Shown: positions 46,721-59,065, counted from the stretch's first letter. The stretch: 64,000 bases of DNA from Equus caballus (GCF_041296265.1 NC_091687.1:101398001-101462000), one strand, 5' to 3'. Made by a program: numbers and translations. Notes: generated from the letters alone by a model not told the origin.

Positions 46721-48320
46721 GTCAATAGAATAAAAAGACAAGCCATCGACTAGGAGAAAATTTTTGCAAAAGACATATCTGATAATTGTTATCCAAGATA
46801 TACAAAGAACTCTTAATTTCAACAATCAGAAAACAACAAGATTAAAAAATGACCCAAATACCTTAACAGACATCTCACCAAAGAAGATAAGATGCAGATG
46901 GCGAAGAAACATGAAGAAATGCTCTATATCATATGTCATCAGGGAAATGTAAATTAAAACATTAATTTAATACCACTACATACCCTGTTTGACAAGGTGC
47001 TGTCAAGTGGATTCCAACTCCCAGCGAGTACAGAAGAGCAGAACCCTGCTGGGCCTTTTTTTTGCCATCCTTTCACCTCACGGCACTGTATCAGACAATG
47101 CTCTGCTACTACACATACAGTTTTCATGGACGATTCTTTTGGAAGTAGGTGACTAGGTCCTTCTTCCCAGTTTGTCTTAATTTGGAAGCTCCCATGAACC
47201 TTGTCCACCATGAGTGACCCTGCTGGTATTTGAAATACCTGTGCCATAGCATTCAGCATCACAGCAACATCAAGTTTCCAAATATGACAGCCAACAGGCA
47301 GTGATGTGGTTCCCTGACTGGGAAATGAACCTGGGACCGCTGTGGTGAGAGCGCTGAATCTTAACCACTAGACCACCAGGGGTGGGCACACATCTGTTAA
47401 AATGGCCAAAATCCACAACAATGAAAACACCAAATGCTTGTTCAAATATGGAACAACAAAACCTCTCGTTCATTGCTGGTGGGGATGCAAAATGATATAG
47501 GCACTTTAGAAGATAGTTTGGCAGTACCTTACAAAACTAAACATACTTTTACCATAAGATCTAGCAATAATGCATCTTGGTATTTACCCATAGGCATCAA
47601 AAATATGTCCACACAAAACCTGAATACAAACGTTTATCATAGTTTGATTCATAATTACCAAAAGCTGAAAGCAAACAAGATGTCCTTCAGTATCTGAATG
47701 GATAAACTTTGGTACATACAGACAATGGAATATTATTCAATTTCAAAAAGAAATAACTATTAAACCATGAAAAGACCTAGAGAAAACTTAAATGCATATT
47801 ACTAAGTGAAAGAAACCCATCTGAAAAGGCTATATACTATATGGTTCCAATGACATTCTGACCCATTTTTGCCACCTGGAGGTAGGTTTGCAGTGATATA
47901 TAATTGATATGTACTATTTGGTATTTCTTTTTATAGCTTTTTCTGGTTTTTTACACCTATGAATAGAAAGAGAAATTAACTAATGGAATAATTTGGAGGA
48001 TCAAAATGCAAAATAATCTTGGTTGGTTGGTGTGATGTATGAAAATCAATAATAACAATTAGCAGAGCTAAATATATACACTTTCACTTAAGTTTAAAAA
48101 AAAGAGCAATGGGTGTGGAAACTTTGTAACCAGTTTTTAGGAAAAAAGTCTTCGGAAATTAGTCAAATAAAAGACTACGGTGATAGATAATTTTAGAAAC
48201 AGATAGTGGTGATGTTTTCACAACATTTCAAATGTAGTTAATGCCACTGAACTGTACACTTAAATATGGCTAAAATGGCAGATCTTGTGTTACATATATG
48301 TTACTGCAATAAAAAAATTA
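46720..48320 (+). mobile_element. L1 LINE 3' end, sense, with tRNA-Glu SINE insertion
   Basis: Sense L1 ORF2 end: 'ttgcaaaagacatatctgat' near 46762, 'ctcaccaaagaagataagat' near 46876, 'gaaatgtaaattaaaac' near 46944, then after the SINE 'aatggccaaaatccacaac' near 47400 and 'tcattgctggtggggatgc' near 47470. The 3' UTR ends 'ttactgcaataaaaaaatt' near 48302-48320. The L1 reads across the inserted SINE at 46985-47395. No intact frame. Confidence 0.82.
46985..47395 (-). repeat. tRNA-Glu-headed SINE with RTE-like 3' end, antisense
   Basis: On the minus strand bases 47382-47310 read like tRNA-Glu(CTC): TGGTGGTCTAGTGGTTAAG (A box), GCGCTCTCACC (anticodon loop) and GGTTCATTTCC in place of GGTTCGATTCC (B box). 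It then runs about 320 bases through 'tttggaaacttgatgttgct' to an end reading 'ctgggagttggaatccactt', 'gacagcacctt'. That end resembles the 3' ends of RTE-class LINEs as I recall them. The target duplication is decayed ('acataccctg' left, 'acacatctg' right), so this is an old insertion. It is not a functional tRNA gene. Confidence 0.7.
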
Positions 48321-48991
48321 GAGTGAAACCACAGATATTTTGCATCTTAAAAGCAAATTTGATTCTTGAAAACCAAGTGAAATCCAATATACTGGTCTGA
48401 ACAAATATTGTGTCATATGTTCTTTATTTCAGGATATAATATCACACTCTAGATTAAGGCAGAATTGGAGTTGAAAGACCTACCATTGCTGTTATTTAAG
48501 AAAGAGTTGAAGAAACCATTTGTGATTATCCAGGAGGAAATGATGTTGTTCTACAAATATCTGGAGTATTGTTGTGTAGAAACAGGAAAAGGCATTCTCC
48601 ATTCAGTTCCACAAGGTAAAAGTAGACTTTATCACTGGAATTCATCTATCTATTCATTCCACAAACCAGGTCTGCTTGATGAAGCTCTGGGTCATTCCTT
48701 TATACATTGAACAGGCTAATAAAATTAAAAATGGGCAGATGAAGTCTAAACACCACTGGATAACTGAGAGATGATGATCAAAGAAGAGGCCCTCTCATGG
48801 ATAACTGACACATAAGTTATCAGGTATGGGCCTACATAAGGAAATTCATCAATCATGTGGAGGAAAATGTTATTCAGATGCAAGGATCTGACCATAATAG
48901 TCTTCTTTAGTGTGAGTGTGGAAGTCCCATCTATACTTATCTGATCTCCTTTTTGGTGTTGATCTTAGATAGCAAGAAGTTCTTACAGTCT
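48321..48991. other. 3' flank of the third OR gene
   Basis: The minus-strand OR ends at 48992, so its 3' UTR lies in this stretch. An 81-codon plus-strand ORF (48465-48710) has no recognisable motif. Nothing else was identified. Confidence 0.4.
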
Positions 48992-49933
48992 TTATCCTTT
49001 ATCTCTGAATTTTTCTAAAACTTTCTGGAGAGCAGCCATAACTTCCTTATTCCTCAAGCTGTAGATCAATGGGTTCAACATAGGTGCCACCACAGAATAG
49101 AATAGAGCAACCATCTTCTCTTCTTCCATTGAGGAGGCTGACTGTGGCCTCAGGTAGGTGAATATGGCTGCGCCAAAGCACATGCAAACCACAGTGAGGT
49201 GGGAGGCACAAGTCCCAAATGCTTTGCGGCGTCCCTGAGTAGAACGAATGCGCAGAATGGCAGCAACTATACGACCATAGGAGAAGAGGACCAGAGAACA
49301 GGGAAGCATGATCACCAGAAATCCTGAGATGGCCGCCATGACCTTGTTGAAGGAGATGTCCACACAGGCTAGCTGTAGCACTGCTAGGGTCTCACAGGCA
49401 AAGTGATTGATAACATTGTGACACAGAGGAAGCCGGAAGGTGATGATTGTTTCCATCAGAGAATTCATGAAACCAGCCACCAAGCAGCCGGCAGCCAGCC
49501 CCAGGCACAGCCCTCCATGCATGATGACTATGTAGTGAAGTGGGTGGCATACTGCCACATAGCGGTCATAGGCCATGGCTCCCAGCAAGAAGAACTCAGA
49601 CCCACCCAATGCCAGGGACACGTAGAACTGGAGCACACAACTGTGGAATGGGATGGACTTCTGAGCTGAGAGAAAGTGGGCCAGCATTTGTGGGGCAAAG
49701 CTGTTTGAATAGCAAAGGTCCACAAAGGATAAAACACTAAGGAAGAAGTACATGGGGGTATGAAGCCTGCTGTCCAGTCTGATCAGGGCAAGAATGAGGA
49801 CATTTCCCACAGTAGTCACCACGTACATGGCCAGGATCAGGACAAAGAGGGAGACCTGAGTCCCCCATTCACTGGACAGCCCCAGCAGAATAAACTCTCT
49901 CACCCATATCTGGGTTTTATTTTCCTGGCCCAT
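48992..49933 (-). CDS. Olfactory receptor, family 2 (OR2F/OR2Q-like), intact
   Basis: Encodes a 313-residue odorant receptor GPCR, expected in olfactory sensory neurons. Landmarks are an N-glycosylation site NKT at 5-7, GN at 43-44, LHTPMYFFL at 57-65, Cys99, MAYDRYVAVCHPLHY at 120-134, loop cysteines 171, 180 and 190, SY at 218-219, KAFGTCASHL at 237-246 (Gly where Ser is usual), and PMLNPLIYSLRN at 284-295. The frame is open from first Met to stop. The start is supported by a splice acceptor six bases upstream. It differs clearly from the OR2A pair. From recall it is nearer OR2F1/OR2F2 (EFILLGLSS, IMHGGLC), and OR2Q is an alternative, so I give no symbol. A similar C-terminus on the same strand at the window's end suggests a tandem relative. 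Confidence 0.93.
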   Translation of the reverse strand: MGQENKTQIWVREFILLGLSSEWGTQVSLFVLILAMYVVTTVGNVLILALIRLDSRLHTPMYFFLSVLSFVDLCYSNSFAPQMLAHFLSAQKSIPFHSCVLQFYVSLALGGSEFFLLGAMAYDRYVAVCHPLHYIVIMHGGLCLGLAAGCLVAGFMNSLMETIITFRLPLCHNVINHFACETLAVLQLACVDISFNKVMAAISGFLVIMLPCSLVLFSYGRIVAAILRIRSTQGRRKAFGTCASHLTVVCMCFGAAIFTYLRPQSASSMEEEKMVALFYSVVAPMLNPLIYSLRNKEVMAALQKVLEKFRDKG

Positions 49934-49939
49934 GAGTTT

Positions 49940-49952
49940 CTGAGGAGCAAAT
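49940..49952 (-). promoter_or_regulatory. Candidate 3' splice site before the third OR start codon
   Basis: Read on the minus strand the bases are atttgctcctcag, then aaactc, then ATG, so the acceptor AG lies six bases before the start codon. The 13 bases are identical to the candidate acceptor before the OR at 17161. Inference; no transcript was available. Confidence 0.55.
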
Positions 49953-52900
49953 TAAAGATGTCAAAATAGCAAATTATGTAAACTCGGGATTGGAAGGGTG
50001 GCTTTTGGACCATATAGAGAACCTATCCGTGTGAGCTTAAAGTTCTCCTGGAGCACCTCAGCCACATCATCAGCCAAAACTCTGCTTGAAGATATCCATA
50101 GATGAAAACACAGTGAGACCCGGATGTGCAGCTGGAAATCAAGGCAAAAAGAAGCTACATTCTTGGAATTCAATGTAGTGGAACATAATTTCTTCTCCTA
50201 AACATCAGCTCTTAAATGAGGGAAGGAAATTAATGAAGTATTTAGACTTAACATCCTGGTCAATTTAGTACTTATTATAGGGGTCAATTCCTGTCTTTCT
50301 GGTGAGAAAGTTTTTGGGCCACATGAAAGACATTTGTCTGAATTCTGCATGATGTTCATCACCATTTACCCTCTTTTGGTTTACTAGGTGTCTCAGACAC
50401 AACTCTACTCACTCCCCAGTGGAATGTATCCATGAAACTCTGAATGTTGTAAATAATATTCTTATACTTTTTATTACTAAGTGATTTGGAATTTCTTTTC
50501 CATAGCTTGTCCTTTTATTTTGAGAGTGTCGAGTGGGAGGCTTGCTCTCCACCTACCTCTCACATCAGTGGTCCCGTTGGGTGAGATCAACCCAAGATGA
50601 CCAACTTCAAGAATCAGGTGTTGCATGAAGAGAAGGTATAGACAGCTGCTAAAATTCATCCCTTATGCCCCCCAAGGGGAATTTAATGAAGGGCTTCATC
50701 ATGTCAGGTTATTACTTAATAATGATGCTTTCTGAAGGAAGGGATAACTCACCTATTTCCCAGTATAACATTGAGCAGTCCTCACCAGTGAAGATAGAAG
50801 GATAGAAGATCAAGTCTTAATTATAGAATATGATGACATAGGCAGTAGTAGTTTCTTAATCCCAAAATGAAGTTTCTTTTATGTTTGCTCTCTTATAGAA
50901 GGAAAGAAATGCTCCACAGCTAAAGTATGCAGATGGGAGCCTGAGGACAGTACATGAAACATCATGTGACAGTACATGAAAGATCATTATTCCAATGGCT
51001 TCTATACTATTCATGCTGTAACTTTATATGGACAACAGACTACAACTGCACTGATCGAAAGCTTCCCATGTCAGCCTAAGAACTTTTAGAATGATTGTTA
51101 GAGACTGTGCCACTTATAACACAGGCAGTTGGGGGATTTAAGACTATAGTTCATTATCATAAAGATAGCAATATTCAGACAGTTACTCATAAAATATTCA
51201 GGATTTAGTATTGATTTGACAAGGTCCAAAATACTGAGGAATTTATTAAAAAGCGAGCTCTCAGAAATTAGTGTCACACAGAAATTAGTGGAAATGATCT
51301 ATGTCAGATACCCAATTCAAGGCCTCCCCTGGAAGCTTTTAGTTATCCACACCAAAACTGGAACAAGCTACTCAGCTACAAAATTGGAAAAAAAATACAC
51401 AATGCTTAAAGATGTAAGATTCTTCACTGTGTAAAAAGAATTCGAAATCTCCATGACAAAGAGTTAGTTTATAGTCAAGAATGATATTTTTCCAAATGTT
51501 CAAAATTAGCAGTTTGTTTAGCTTATGACTAAAAATCAATAGCACAGTCTCAGTCTTTTGTATTCCCTTCCTTGTTATTTTCTTTTGCATTATAGCTATT
51601 TGTACATTAATTTCTTTTTGTTCTGCCACATTTGACATTGGAATAAAAAATATTGTCATTATGCTGGTTGGAAAACTTCTTCATCTTGAAAACCCTGATA
51701 AAAATATGGACTGGTAATGTTTACAGTGCTCCCATTTGCCTACGTGAATGTACTTCTGACATGCCAACGTTTTTAGAGATTCACCAAAATCTAAAGAGAG
51801 CACACTGCAAAATACAGCTAAATGCAGCATCCATCCTTCTGCAGCCAACTGCTATGTTCCCAAGATATGGCTTCCTACACTCGTAGTTTCCAGGACATTT
51901 GCATTGAGGGCGTCATTAGGGTCATTTTTATAGGCAGGGAAGTTTTCTGGAAAATTCATTATAACTATTCTCTCTAGGGATGCTATTTTAAATCTAAATA
52001 TTTGAATATTTGATCTGTTTCCTCCACGTGGAAATGTTTGCTTTTCCCCTTTCTTTATTTTCTCCTTTCCACATAAGATCACATACGTATATATCTATTT
52101 CAAGAATTGCTTAAAATCTAGATGATGAAGAAATAGTTATTTTGTGCTTATTGCTTTGTGTTAGGATTTAATCAAATAAACTAACAACTATGTAAATCAC
52201 ATTTAATAAAACTTACCAAAGTGGGATGAATTGTTTCCAAGAAGTATTTCTATTGTGACCTGTTCTTTAAAGGAATACCAGTGATTTGCCCCACATTCTG
52301 TGTAGGATTTATTCCAAATAACCCTCCTTCAGTCCTGTCTGCCAAGGGCACAGCTGTACCTGTGATGTGGCGCTCGTCCAGGTGTATCCGCAGGTGTCTA
52401 TGTGCACACAGGTGGCATGGATGTGAAGTGATGCGTAATGGCAGATTCATTTACATTGTTTACACGTCTATAACCAGGACTTAAAGAAATACCAGTTCTA
52501 AAAACTCAAACAAACAACAACAAAACATCTAGTATTTTCCTACCTATCTCCAAAAACATATCCAAAAGGAGGGCTTTTGTGCTTAAAGCCATGTTATTTT
52601 TGCTCGTTAATGTAGTCAGGCAAGTGTATTTCCAAGTGGCATATTACTTGTATAAGGGATTTTGTGATTTTTAAATAAAATATATTTGATGTTTTTAAAA
52701 AGTGATGTGTTCAAATCAAAGTAAAATCTGTTTCTTGTAAATTTTTTTTCAAATATCTTACCCAAGTCAATGGCCCTGTGAATCAGTGAATGGCCAGGTT
52801 TGGTTTTAGAAAATCTCCTCAGTCTTGTCTAACATTCTGGTGGGAGATGACGAGAAGAAAACAAACAAGCTCCTGAAACCCTCCTGCCTAGCCAGCGTGC

Positions 52901-52985
52901 AAAACTTCCCCAGGGTGGGAAGAACGTTAAGAGAAGAATTAAAAACCGTTAAGTGCACTCGTTTCTGTGTCAGGTTGATATAAAC
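49953..52985. other. Upstream region of the third OR gene; no assigned feature
   Basis: This should hold upstream exons and the promoter of the minus-strand OR, but none can be placed by eye. No nameable repeat was found, which makes this about 3 kb of comparatively repeat-poor sequence. Confidence 0.45.
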
Positions 52986-53052
52986 TAACACTGTATTTTC
53001 TGTACCTTTATTCTGTACCAGACATTATACTAAATAGTTTATATGTCTATTT

Positions 53053-53151
53053 CTATAATATATTATAATGTAATGTGATATGATATGATATAATATAATA
53101 TAATATAATGTGATATAATATAATGTAATATAACATAATATAATATAGTAT
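53053..53151. repeat. AT-rich five-base-unit tandem repeat
   Basis: About 100 bases built of TATAA, TATGA and TAATG units with imperfect periodicity. It lies inside the MIR text. It could be a mutable minisatellite. Confidence 0.85.
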
Positions 53152-53187
53152 GCCTTCACAACAACACTCTGAAAAATGGCTATTTCT

Positions 53188-53388
53188 TTTTTTTTTATTT
53201 TTCCTTTTTCTCCCAAAGCCCCTGGTATATAGTTGTATATTTTTAGTTGTGGGTCCTTCTAGTTGTGGTATGTGGGATGCTGCCTCAGCATGGCTTGATG
53301 AGCAGTGCCACGTCCACGCCCAGGATTCCAACTGGCGAAACCCTGGGCCGCCGAAGTGGAGTGCATGAAGTTGACCACCTGGCCAGAG
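53188..53388 (-). repeat. ERE SINE, antisense
   Basis: Reversed ERE with the 'tctcccaaagcccctggtatatagttgtat' module and no hairpin module. The head is at the right ('gaagttgaccacctggccag'). A short near-duplication, ggctatttct (53178-53187) and ggatatttct (53389-53398), flanks it. Confidence 0.88.
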
Positions 53389-53510
53389 GGATATTTCTGT
53401 TTTGCAGATGGAAAAAAGAGGTGAAGTGATTAGACAGTGGTGGAGTCAGCACTAAACAGGACTATCTGATGACCTGGGCACATCCATTACTCTACTCCTG
53501 TACATAGCAT

Positions 53511-54440
53511 GACCCTGTGTACAGCATTCAAAGGCTATGGGGTCACCAAACATAAACATCAGGAGACCTGTCATGAGGAATAATTGATTCCTACTTTGGA
53601 TCCCAGTCACTCCAGAATGGTGGTGGACCAGAGCAGTCCCTCCCACTCACCTTGTGAAACTGAAGTCTGGCCTTCAGGCCACATCGGCAACATGACAAGG
53701 AGGAGAAACAGCCTACCTCCCCCGTTTGGAGACTCTCTTCTTGCAGGAGGTAATTGACTGGCCTCTTTTATAAACTGGCAAAGGTGACCATGCTTCCACT
53801 TTGTCTGACATGGTGATGAGTACAACAGCCTAGAGTGGATATATGGCAGGAAGTCCTTTCTTCTTCCTCTGAGGAAAAATGAAGGGCTCTGATTATGCAC
53901 AATAAGGAAACAAAATAATCTAATATCAGAAACAAATAAATGAAGCACTTATTTTTAAAAATCAGCTTTCAAGAAAAGATTTGAACTTGAGGATACTTTT
54001 GCCTAGCCAAAAGACCATCCCTAACAAGTAAAAGGTGAGGGATGATGAAGGATCCTGGATGGAGACTCTTACTTTGTTGGGAAGATTTGTCCCTGCTGAG
54101 CTGTTTCTCGTGGGGAACTTGAATCTATTCTCTGTAGTGGTGAGTGCTTATAAATAGTGCCAACATCTCCCCCACTGTTTGTGTAAATAGTTACTGTCAC
54201 ACTAACATAAAAAGAGGGCTATGTTTCCAGGTCACTTGGCAGTCACACCAAGGGAGATGGTAAAATGTTGAGTGGCCGTGTAGTTAGGTTGAAATCATCA
54301 CACAGGTGGGGAAGAGAGCCAGTCCTTCCCACAGCCATAGGACTGCTTTCCACAGTGTCCCCTTGGGTCCCCCACGCAAACACACTCACTCATGCCCCAG
54401 TTGTTCACAAACTTCTTTTCATGCCTGCTTAGCTGTACAC
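53511..54440. other. Spacer without recognised feature
   Basis: No gene or nameable repeat was seen. A 113-codon minus-strand ORF (53607-53948) has no known motif. Confidence 0.4.
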
Positions 54441-54447
54441 TCACAAT

Positions 54448-54555
54448 CGTAAAACCACAACAGCTCTGTGAATATACTAAATGTCCCTGAATTGTACACT
54501 ATAAAATGGTTAATTTTATGTGATGTGAATTTTATCTCAACTCAAAAATGAAATC
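54448..54555 (+). mobile_element. L1 3'-UTR fragment, sense
   Basis: Short remnant: 'ctgtgaatatactaaatgtc', then 'tgaattgtacactataaaatggtta', then 'gtgatgtgaattttatctcaa', which is L1 3' UTR order. Nothing else of the element is seen. Confidence 0.65.
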
Positions 54556-56172
54556 TTCACAGACTGGTGTTACGTATTCATTAAATGTGTTTCTCAAAAG
54601 AAAAATCAAAATTAGCCCAAATTTAAATAAATAAAAGGTAGACAAATAAACATTTGAAAGAGAAGACTATGCAAAATAGGTAAATGGGAGAAGAGGAGAG
54701 GATACTGAGACGTAAATAAGAATAAATAAATGAGAGAAGTTACCAATAATCTACCTATGAAAAAAGCCAAAAGTTGGAGAATTAATAGTCAGAAAGGAAA
54801 AAGTAAACCAGAAAGGAAATCCAAGAAAAAAAGAGTACAATGAAGCCAGGGAAATAAAAATGAAGCCAAATGAGGAAGAAGTGGAAACAAAGAAAATGAG
54901 AAAAAAGAAAATTGCAATAAACGTTTATAGAGGCCATTTTCTTGACATTTAATCAATTTACACATTGCTAATTATCTAATATTTTGCACACCTGCGCTTC
55001 CAATACTTTATTTATCTTGGTGTTTAGTCCTGAGTGTTATGTTTAGTCCTTCCTTAAAGTAAGAGTTTCTAGAATTTGGTTCTATCATGATGGAAGCCCT
55101 GATCAAATAGATTTACCAGGGAAACTGATAGATCCTCAGAAAATCTGAATAGTGAGATCTTTCAGGACAACCACCCCCAACCCTCTCCCACATACACGCA
55201 AATCTTCAGAACTAATTTTTCTTCAGTTACATTGCTGAAAATTTCCCACCAAAACATAGAAGACTCAAAACACTTATCTAAGGTGCCCATATTTGCCATC
55301 ACTAAATTACTTCTACGCAAGTGAAATTTCTGTTCTTCAGCCACTTTATCATAATCCACTTTGTAAAGAGGAGCAAATACTGCCCCAGAATCATCTCTGC
55401 ATTGCCAAAGCACAGTGAAGATGACCATAAACCCACATTTGTCTACTCTGAGCTTTTAGAATAGTTTTGAGAGGAGATAGGTACGGGATGAAGAAAAAAT
55501 GACCGAGTAAAAGGCATAGAGAGCAGGGAGGAAGTGGGGGAGATGGCACAGATTTGAGCTGGAGAATAAGTGAGGGCTCCAGGGTCAGTCTGCCTCCTGT
55601 GGGCACGGGTCTCTCTCCTCTCTGCTCAGCTCCTTTCTAGCCTTTTGTGCCATTGTCGGATTGTTGTCCTTCTTTGCCCCAGAGACTTAGAGAATGAGCA
55701 TCAAGCTAGAACCAGCCTCAGTGAACAGCCCACAGAAATTTTTATTTCCAGCTGAATACCTGCCTTCGTCATTACTACCAACAGATCTGTGTCTTTGGAA
55801 CATTTTTACCCTGCTCAAAGATTTTATTTTTGTTCATAAAGACCCTTTCCATTGGATTTTTATGCAAAAAGCATATATTCTCCTAAAATCCTAGCACATC
55901 AGTTTTCACATCTGTAAAAAGAAGATAGTACAATAAATTATCCCTCTCCCAGAGGAATATATAGTTACCCAACAATAATAAAAATAACAAAAATTATTTA
56001 TTAAATTAATATACAAATGGAAATGACTTGAAAATGTAAGACTACTTTAAAAACATGCGCCAAGTAAGCAGCCTATTCATCATGCAAAATAGACAGTGGG
56101 ACCTAGAGAAGCTACATTATATTCCTGACCAGCCCTAAAAATGGGAAGCATTTCAGACAAGGATGTCACTTT
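54556..56172. other. Spacer without recognised feature
   Basis: The first part (54600-54930) is A- and G-rich. No gene or nameable repeat was identified. Confidence 0.4.
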
Positions 56173-56186
56173 AAAGACTTGTTTCC

Positions 56187-56415
56187 TGGGCCAGCCCATG
56201 GCCGAGTGGTTAAAGTTCCTCGAGCTCTGCTTCAGAGACCCAGCTTGTGGGCCCAGATCCCAGATGTGTACATATACCACTCATCAGCCATGCTGGCGAG
56301 GCATCCCATGTACAAAGCAGAGGAAGATTGGCACAAATGTTGCCTCAGGGCTAGCCTTCCTCAAGCAAAAATAAAAGAGGAGGATGGGAATGGATGTTAG
56401 CACAGGGCAAATCTT

Positions 56416-56453
<38 letters not shown>
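56187..56453 (+). repeat. ERE SINE, sense, ending in a (CA)18 tract
   Basis: The head reads tgggccagcccatggccgag, then GTGGTTAAAGTTCC. The tail has two hairpin modules, the second ending 'caaatcttcctca'. The usual A-rich end is replaced by 18 CA units (56419-56454). The direct repeat aaagacttgtttcc is identical at 56173-56186 and 56454-56467. Confidence 0.92.

Positions 56454-56454
<1 letters not shown>
56419..56454. repeat. (CA)18 microsatellite in the SINE tail
   Basis: Eighteen uninterrupted CA units, the longest dinucleotide run in the window. Likely polymorphic. Confidence 0.97.
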
Positions 56455-56456
<2 letters not shown>

Positions 56457-56467
56457 GACTTGTTTCC

Positions 56468-58369
56468 CAAACAGCAATTCTGCATGGAGAGAAAAGCTAG
56501 TCTCTGAGGGAGTCATCTTTCTACTGGCATCGGCAAAGAGGAGGCTTCTCAGCACAGACCTGGCACCTCACCCCTGTTTCCAGGAGTCCGTGAAGAGCAG
56601 AGATCAAGACTGCAAATCTGGGGCTGACTCAGGCTCAGGCCCATCACAGGTGGGGAACTCTTAAAATGCTTGAAAAGGTCTGGCTTCCAAATTTGATTAG
56701 CCAGATCATATTTCCTTGGGACCAATTTCTACTAAAGGACAACTCTATCAAGCCACCATACTCTTAATCTTGAAGAATATAGGAGGAGGCCATGAATTAC
56801 AGGGACCTGGGTTAATAATTGCTAAATAACTGTTGAAGAGAGACTGAAAATGCACAACTCACCTCTGCAGAGTGGAGGAGGCCATCCTGAGCCTTGGAAA
56901 GACGGCAGGGCTGGGAAAGCTGTGGAATTTGAAGCAAGTGCAATTGGAACAGGTAACTGTCTCTAACTTTAGTGATGAAATCTCAAGGGGCCAATTACAT
57001 TTGTTTATTAGATTTCTTTTATTTTTCCTCGCTGCTGTCTGGTCACTTGTGCATCTAGCATCCTAACCTACATTTCAACTTTGCAAGTGAAAGTTTTGTT
57101 TCTCTGTCCCTGGAGCATGGGAAGGAGCTCCCCAAACTTTCATTTCTCAAGGGAGGTACATCTGAGTCTTCAGTGATAGCACCTTTGGATGGTGGGAATT
57201 TTTATCCCACTTTACAAGCGTGAGGATTAAATCTCAACTTCCTCATTCCAAGTCATCCATCTCCACATTCCTTTGAGCTAAAGCGCCAGGGCCAGGCACC
57301 TCAGGGAACCAGCGGATGCTCTGCGGTACTCGTCTGATCTGAGCAAGGCCAGGGAGACCTTTTTGCCAGTCCCCAGACAGACGCTGCTTTGCTGGGCTGC
57401 TCTCCAGGTTTGGAATTCTACCACCACATTCCGTAACTTTCTTAGAACTTTCGCCTTTCCCTTCACTTTAAGGAAGACAACCTTCCACACCCTGGTCAGA
57501 ATCTTTCATGAAAGAATAGCCATCCTGTGCGAAAAAACTCTAGTGAGGATGGTGAGCATCGTGCAGTGAGACTTGTAGAGGCCCAGCGGACTCCTCCTTC
57601 TCCTCCCCAAGAGTGGGAGAGTGTCCATGTGAGAGTGACCAGGCTGCTCTCATCCTCTGCTCAGCCACCTGGCACTGCCCCAGGAAAGGGCTTATGATTT
57701 TTTTTTTCTCCCTGGTTTATTCTGGGAACTGGTGGCAACAGCATCTTCTCCCAGCCAGTGGTCTGAGACCCACTTTCTAACCACAATAAACAATCTGCCC
57801 ACGTGTGCACTGGGGTTGGAAGGGGAAGTGGAATAGAGCCTGAGTGAGCTCTGGACCTTACCCTTTATGCCAGTGCCTAGACAAGAGAAGAGAAAAACAA
57901 GATGCTTTCTAGCTTCCAAAATGTTATTGGCATTTCTCATAAAACACTTTTTTCTTATTCATTGTCCTCTTTACTTTTTGGATTTATCATCTTGTTTCCT
58001 ATCCTTTTACCGTTATTTAGGATGACTTTAGGAGAGAATGAACATAAACTGATCTATAAAATGCACTTCCTCACCTTTAGATATCAGAAATTAATTTCTA
58101 TGCCATAAAATAGGAAAGATGACATTTCCTTTTCCTGTTAGTATAGCCATTTGTCCCAGCATGCCTTATTTAGTAGTACATATTTTCCTAAGCCTATTTG
58201 TAATTATACATTTATGATACACTAAATTCCCACATATAGACGTTTCTTTGGGATTGCATTTTGATTCATTGGTGCATGTCTTTTTTACAAGAATACCACA
58301 GTTTTAATGGTAGATACTTTGTAACATGCTTTGAAACATATTGAGGCAGGCACTCTCTCACCTTGTTAT
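56468..58369. other. Spacer without recognised feature
   Basis: Moderately GC-rich between 57270 and 57870, but I see no conserved ORF, no OR fragment and no nameable repeat. Confidence 0.4.
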
Positions 58370-58804
58370 GCTACTTTCTCAAAAACTGCACTTAGTAAAT
58401 GTTAAATACCCTAAAGTCACAGCAAACATTATACTCAGTGGAGAATCTGTAGATGTTTTCCTTTGGATCAGGAACAAGAAAGGATACCTGCTATCATAGC
58501 TGTTGTTTGACCTGACACTAGAGGCCCTGGCCTATAAAATAAGAAAAGAAAATAGATTAAGATGTACAAAGATTATAAGAAAAACTACCACTATTTACAG
58601 ATTATATATCAAGGAAAAATTTTTCAACTATCTATTAGATTTAATAAGAAAGAAGCAGATACAAGACCACCTTACAGAAATCAATAGCATTTCTGTACAC
58701 CAGCAATAAACAACTAGAAAAATAAAATAAAATGCCATTTATAATAGCAACACAAATTATAAAGTATTTAGGAATTTCTCAACAGAGAGTATAATGAAGT
58801 CTAT

Positions 58805-59065
58805 GGAGTTCTGTGCCAAAACTTTCAGACCCCCCAATATTCTTTATCTACGTTTCTCATTTTATTTTTCTCCATAGCAATTAACTCCATGTAACATACT
58901 ATATAGATACTACTTATTTCTTATAATTATTGCCTATTTCCCTTAAGTAGAATGTAATCTCCATGAAAACAGAGATTTCTGCTTGCTTTTCGCTGTTGTA
59001 TCCACAACACGTAGAAGAGTGTCTGGCCTATATTAGGTATTTCACAAATACGTGTTAAACAAATA
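58805..59065 (+). repeat. L2-like 3' end inside the old L1
   Basis: The text 'agaatgtaatctccatgaaaac', then 'tgctgttgtatccacaacac', then 'agagtgtctggcctatattagg', then 'aaatacgtgttaaacaaat' follows the L2 3' end order. It separates two colinear L1 ORF2 blocks, which implies that it arrived after the L1, an order I would not have expected. Confidence 0.55.

Larger units (their letters stand above)
52990..53510 (-). repeat. MIR SINE, antisense, split by an AT repeat and an ERE
   Basis: Reversed MIR pieces surround two later events: 'ctgtaccagacattatactaaatag' near 53013, then 'ccttcacaacaacactctgaaaaatggc' near 53153, then after the ERE 'gttttgcagatggaaaaaagagg' near 53399 and 'gtggtggagtcagcactaaacag' near 53438. 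Together they follow MIR order. Confidence 0.6.

Noticed and set aside
47310-47382. tRNA-Glu gene on the minus strand
   Set aside because: The B box is altered and the sequence continues directly into a SINE body inside an interrupted L1, so it is a SINE head rather than a working tRNA gene.
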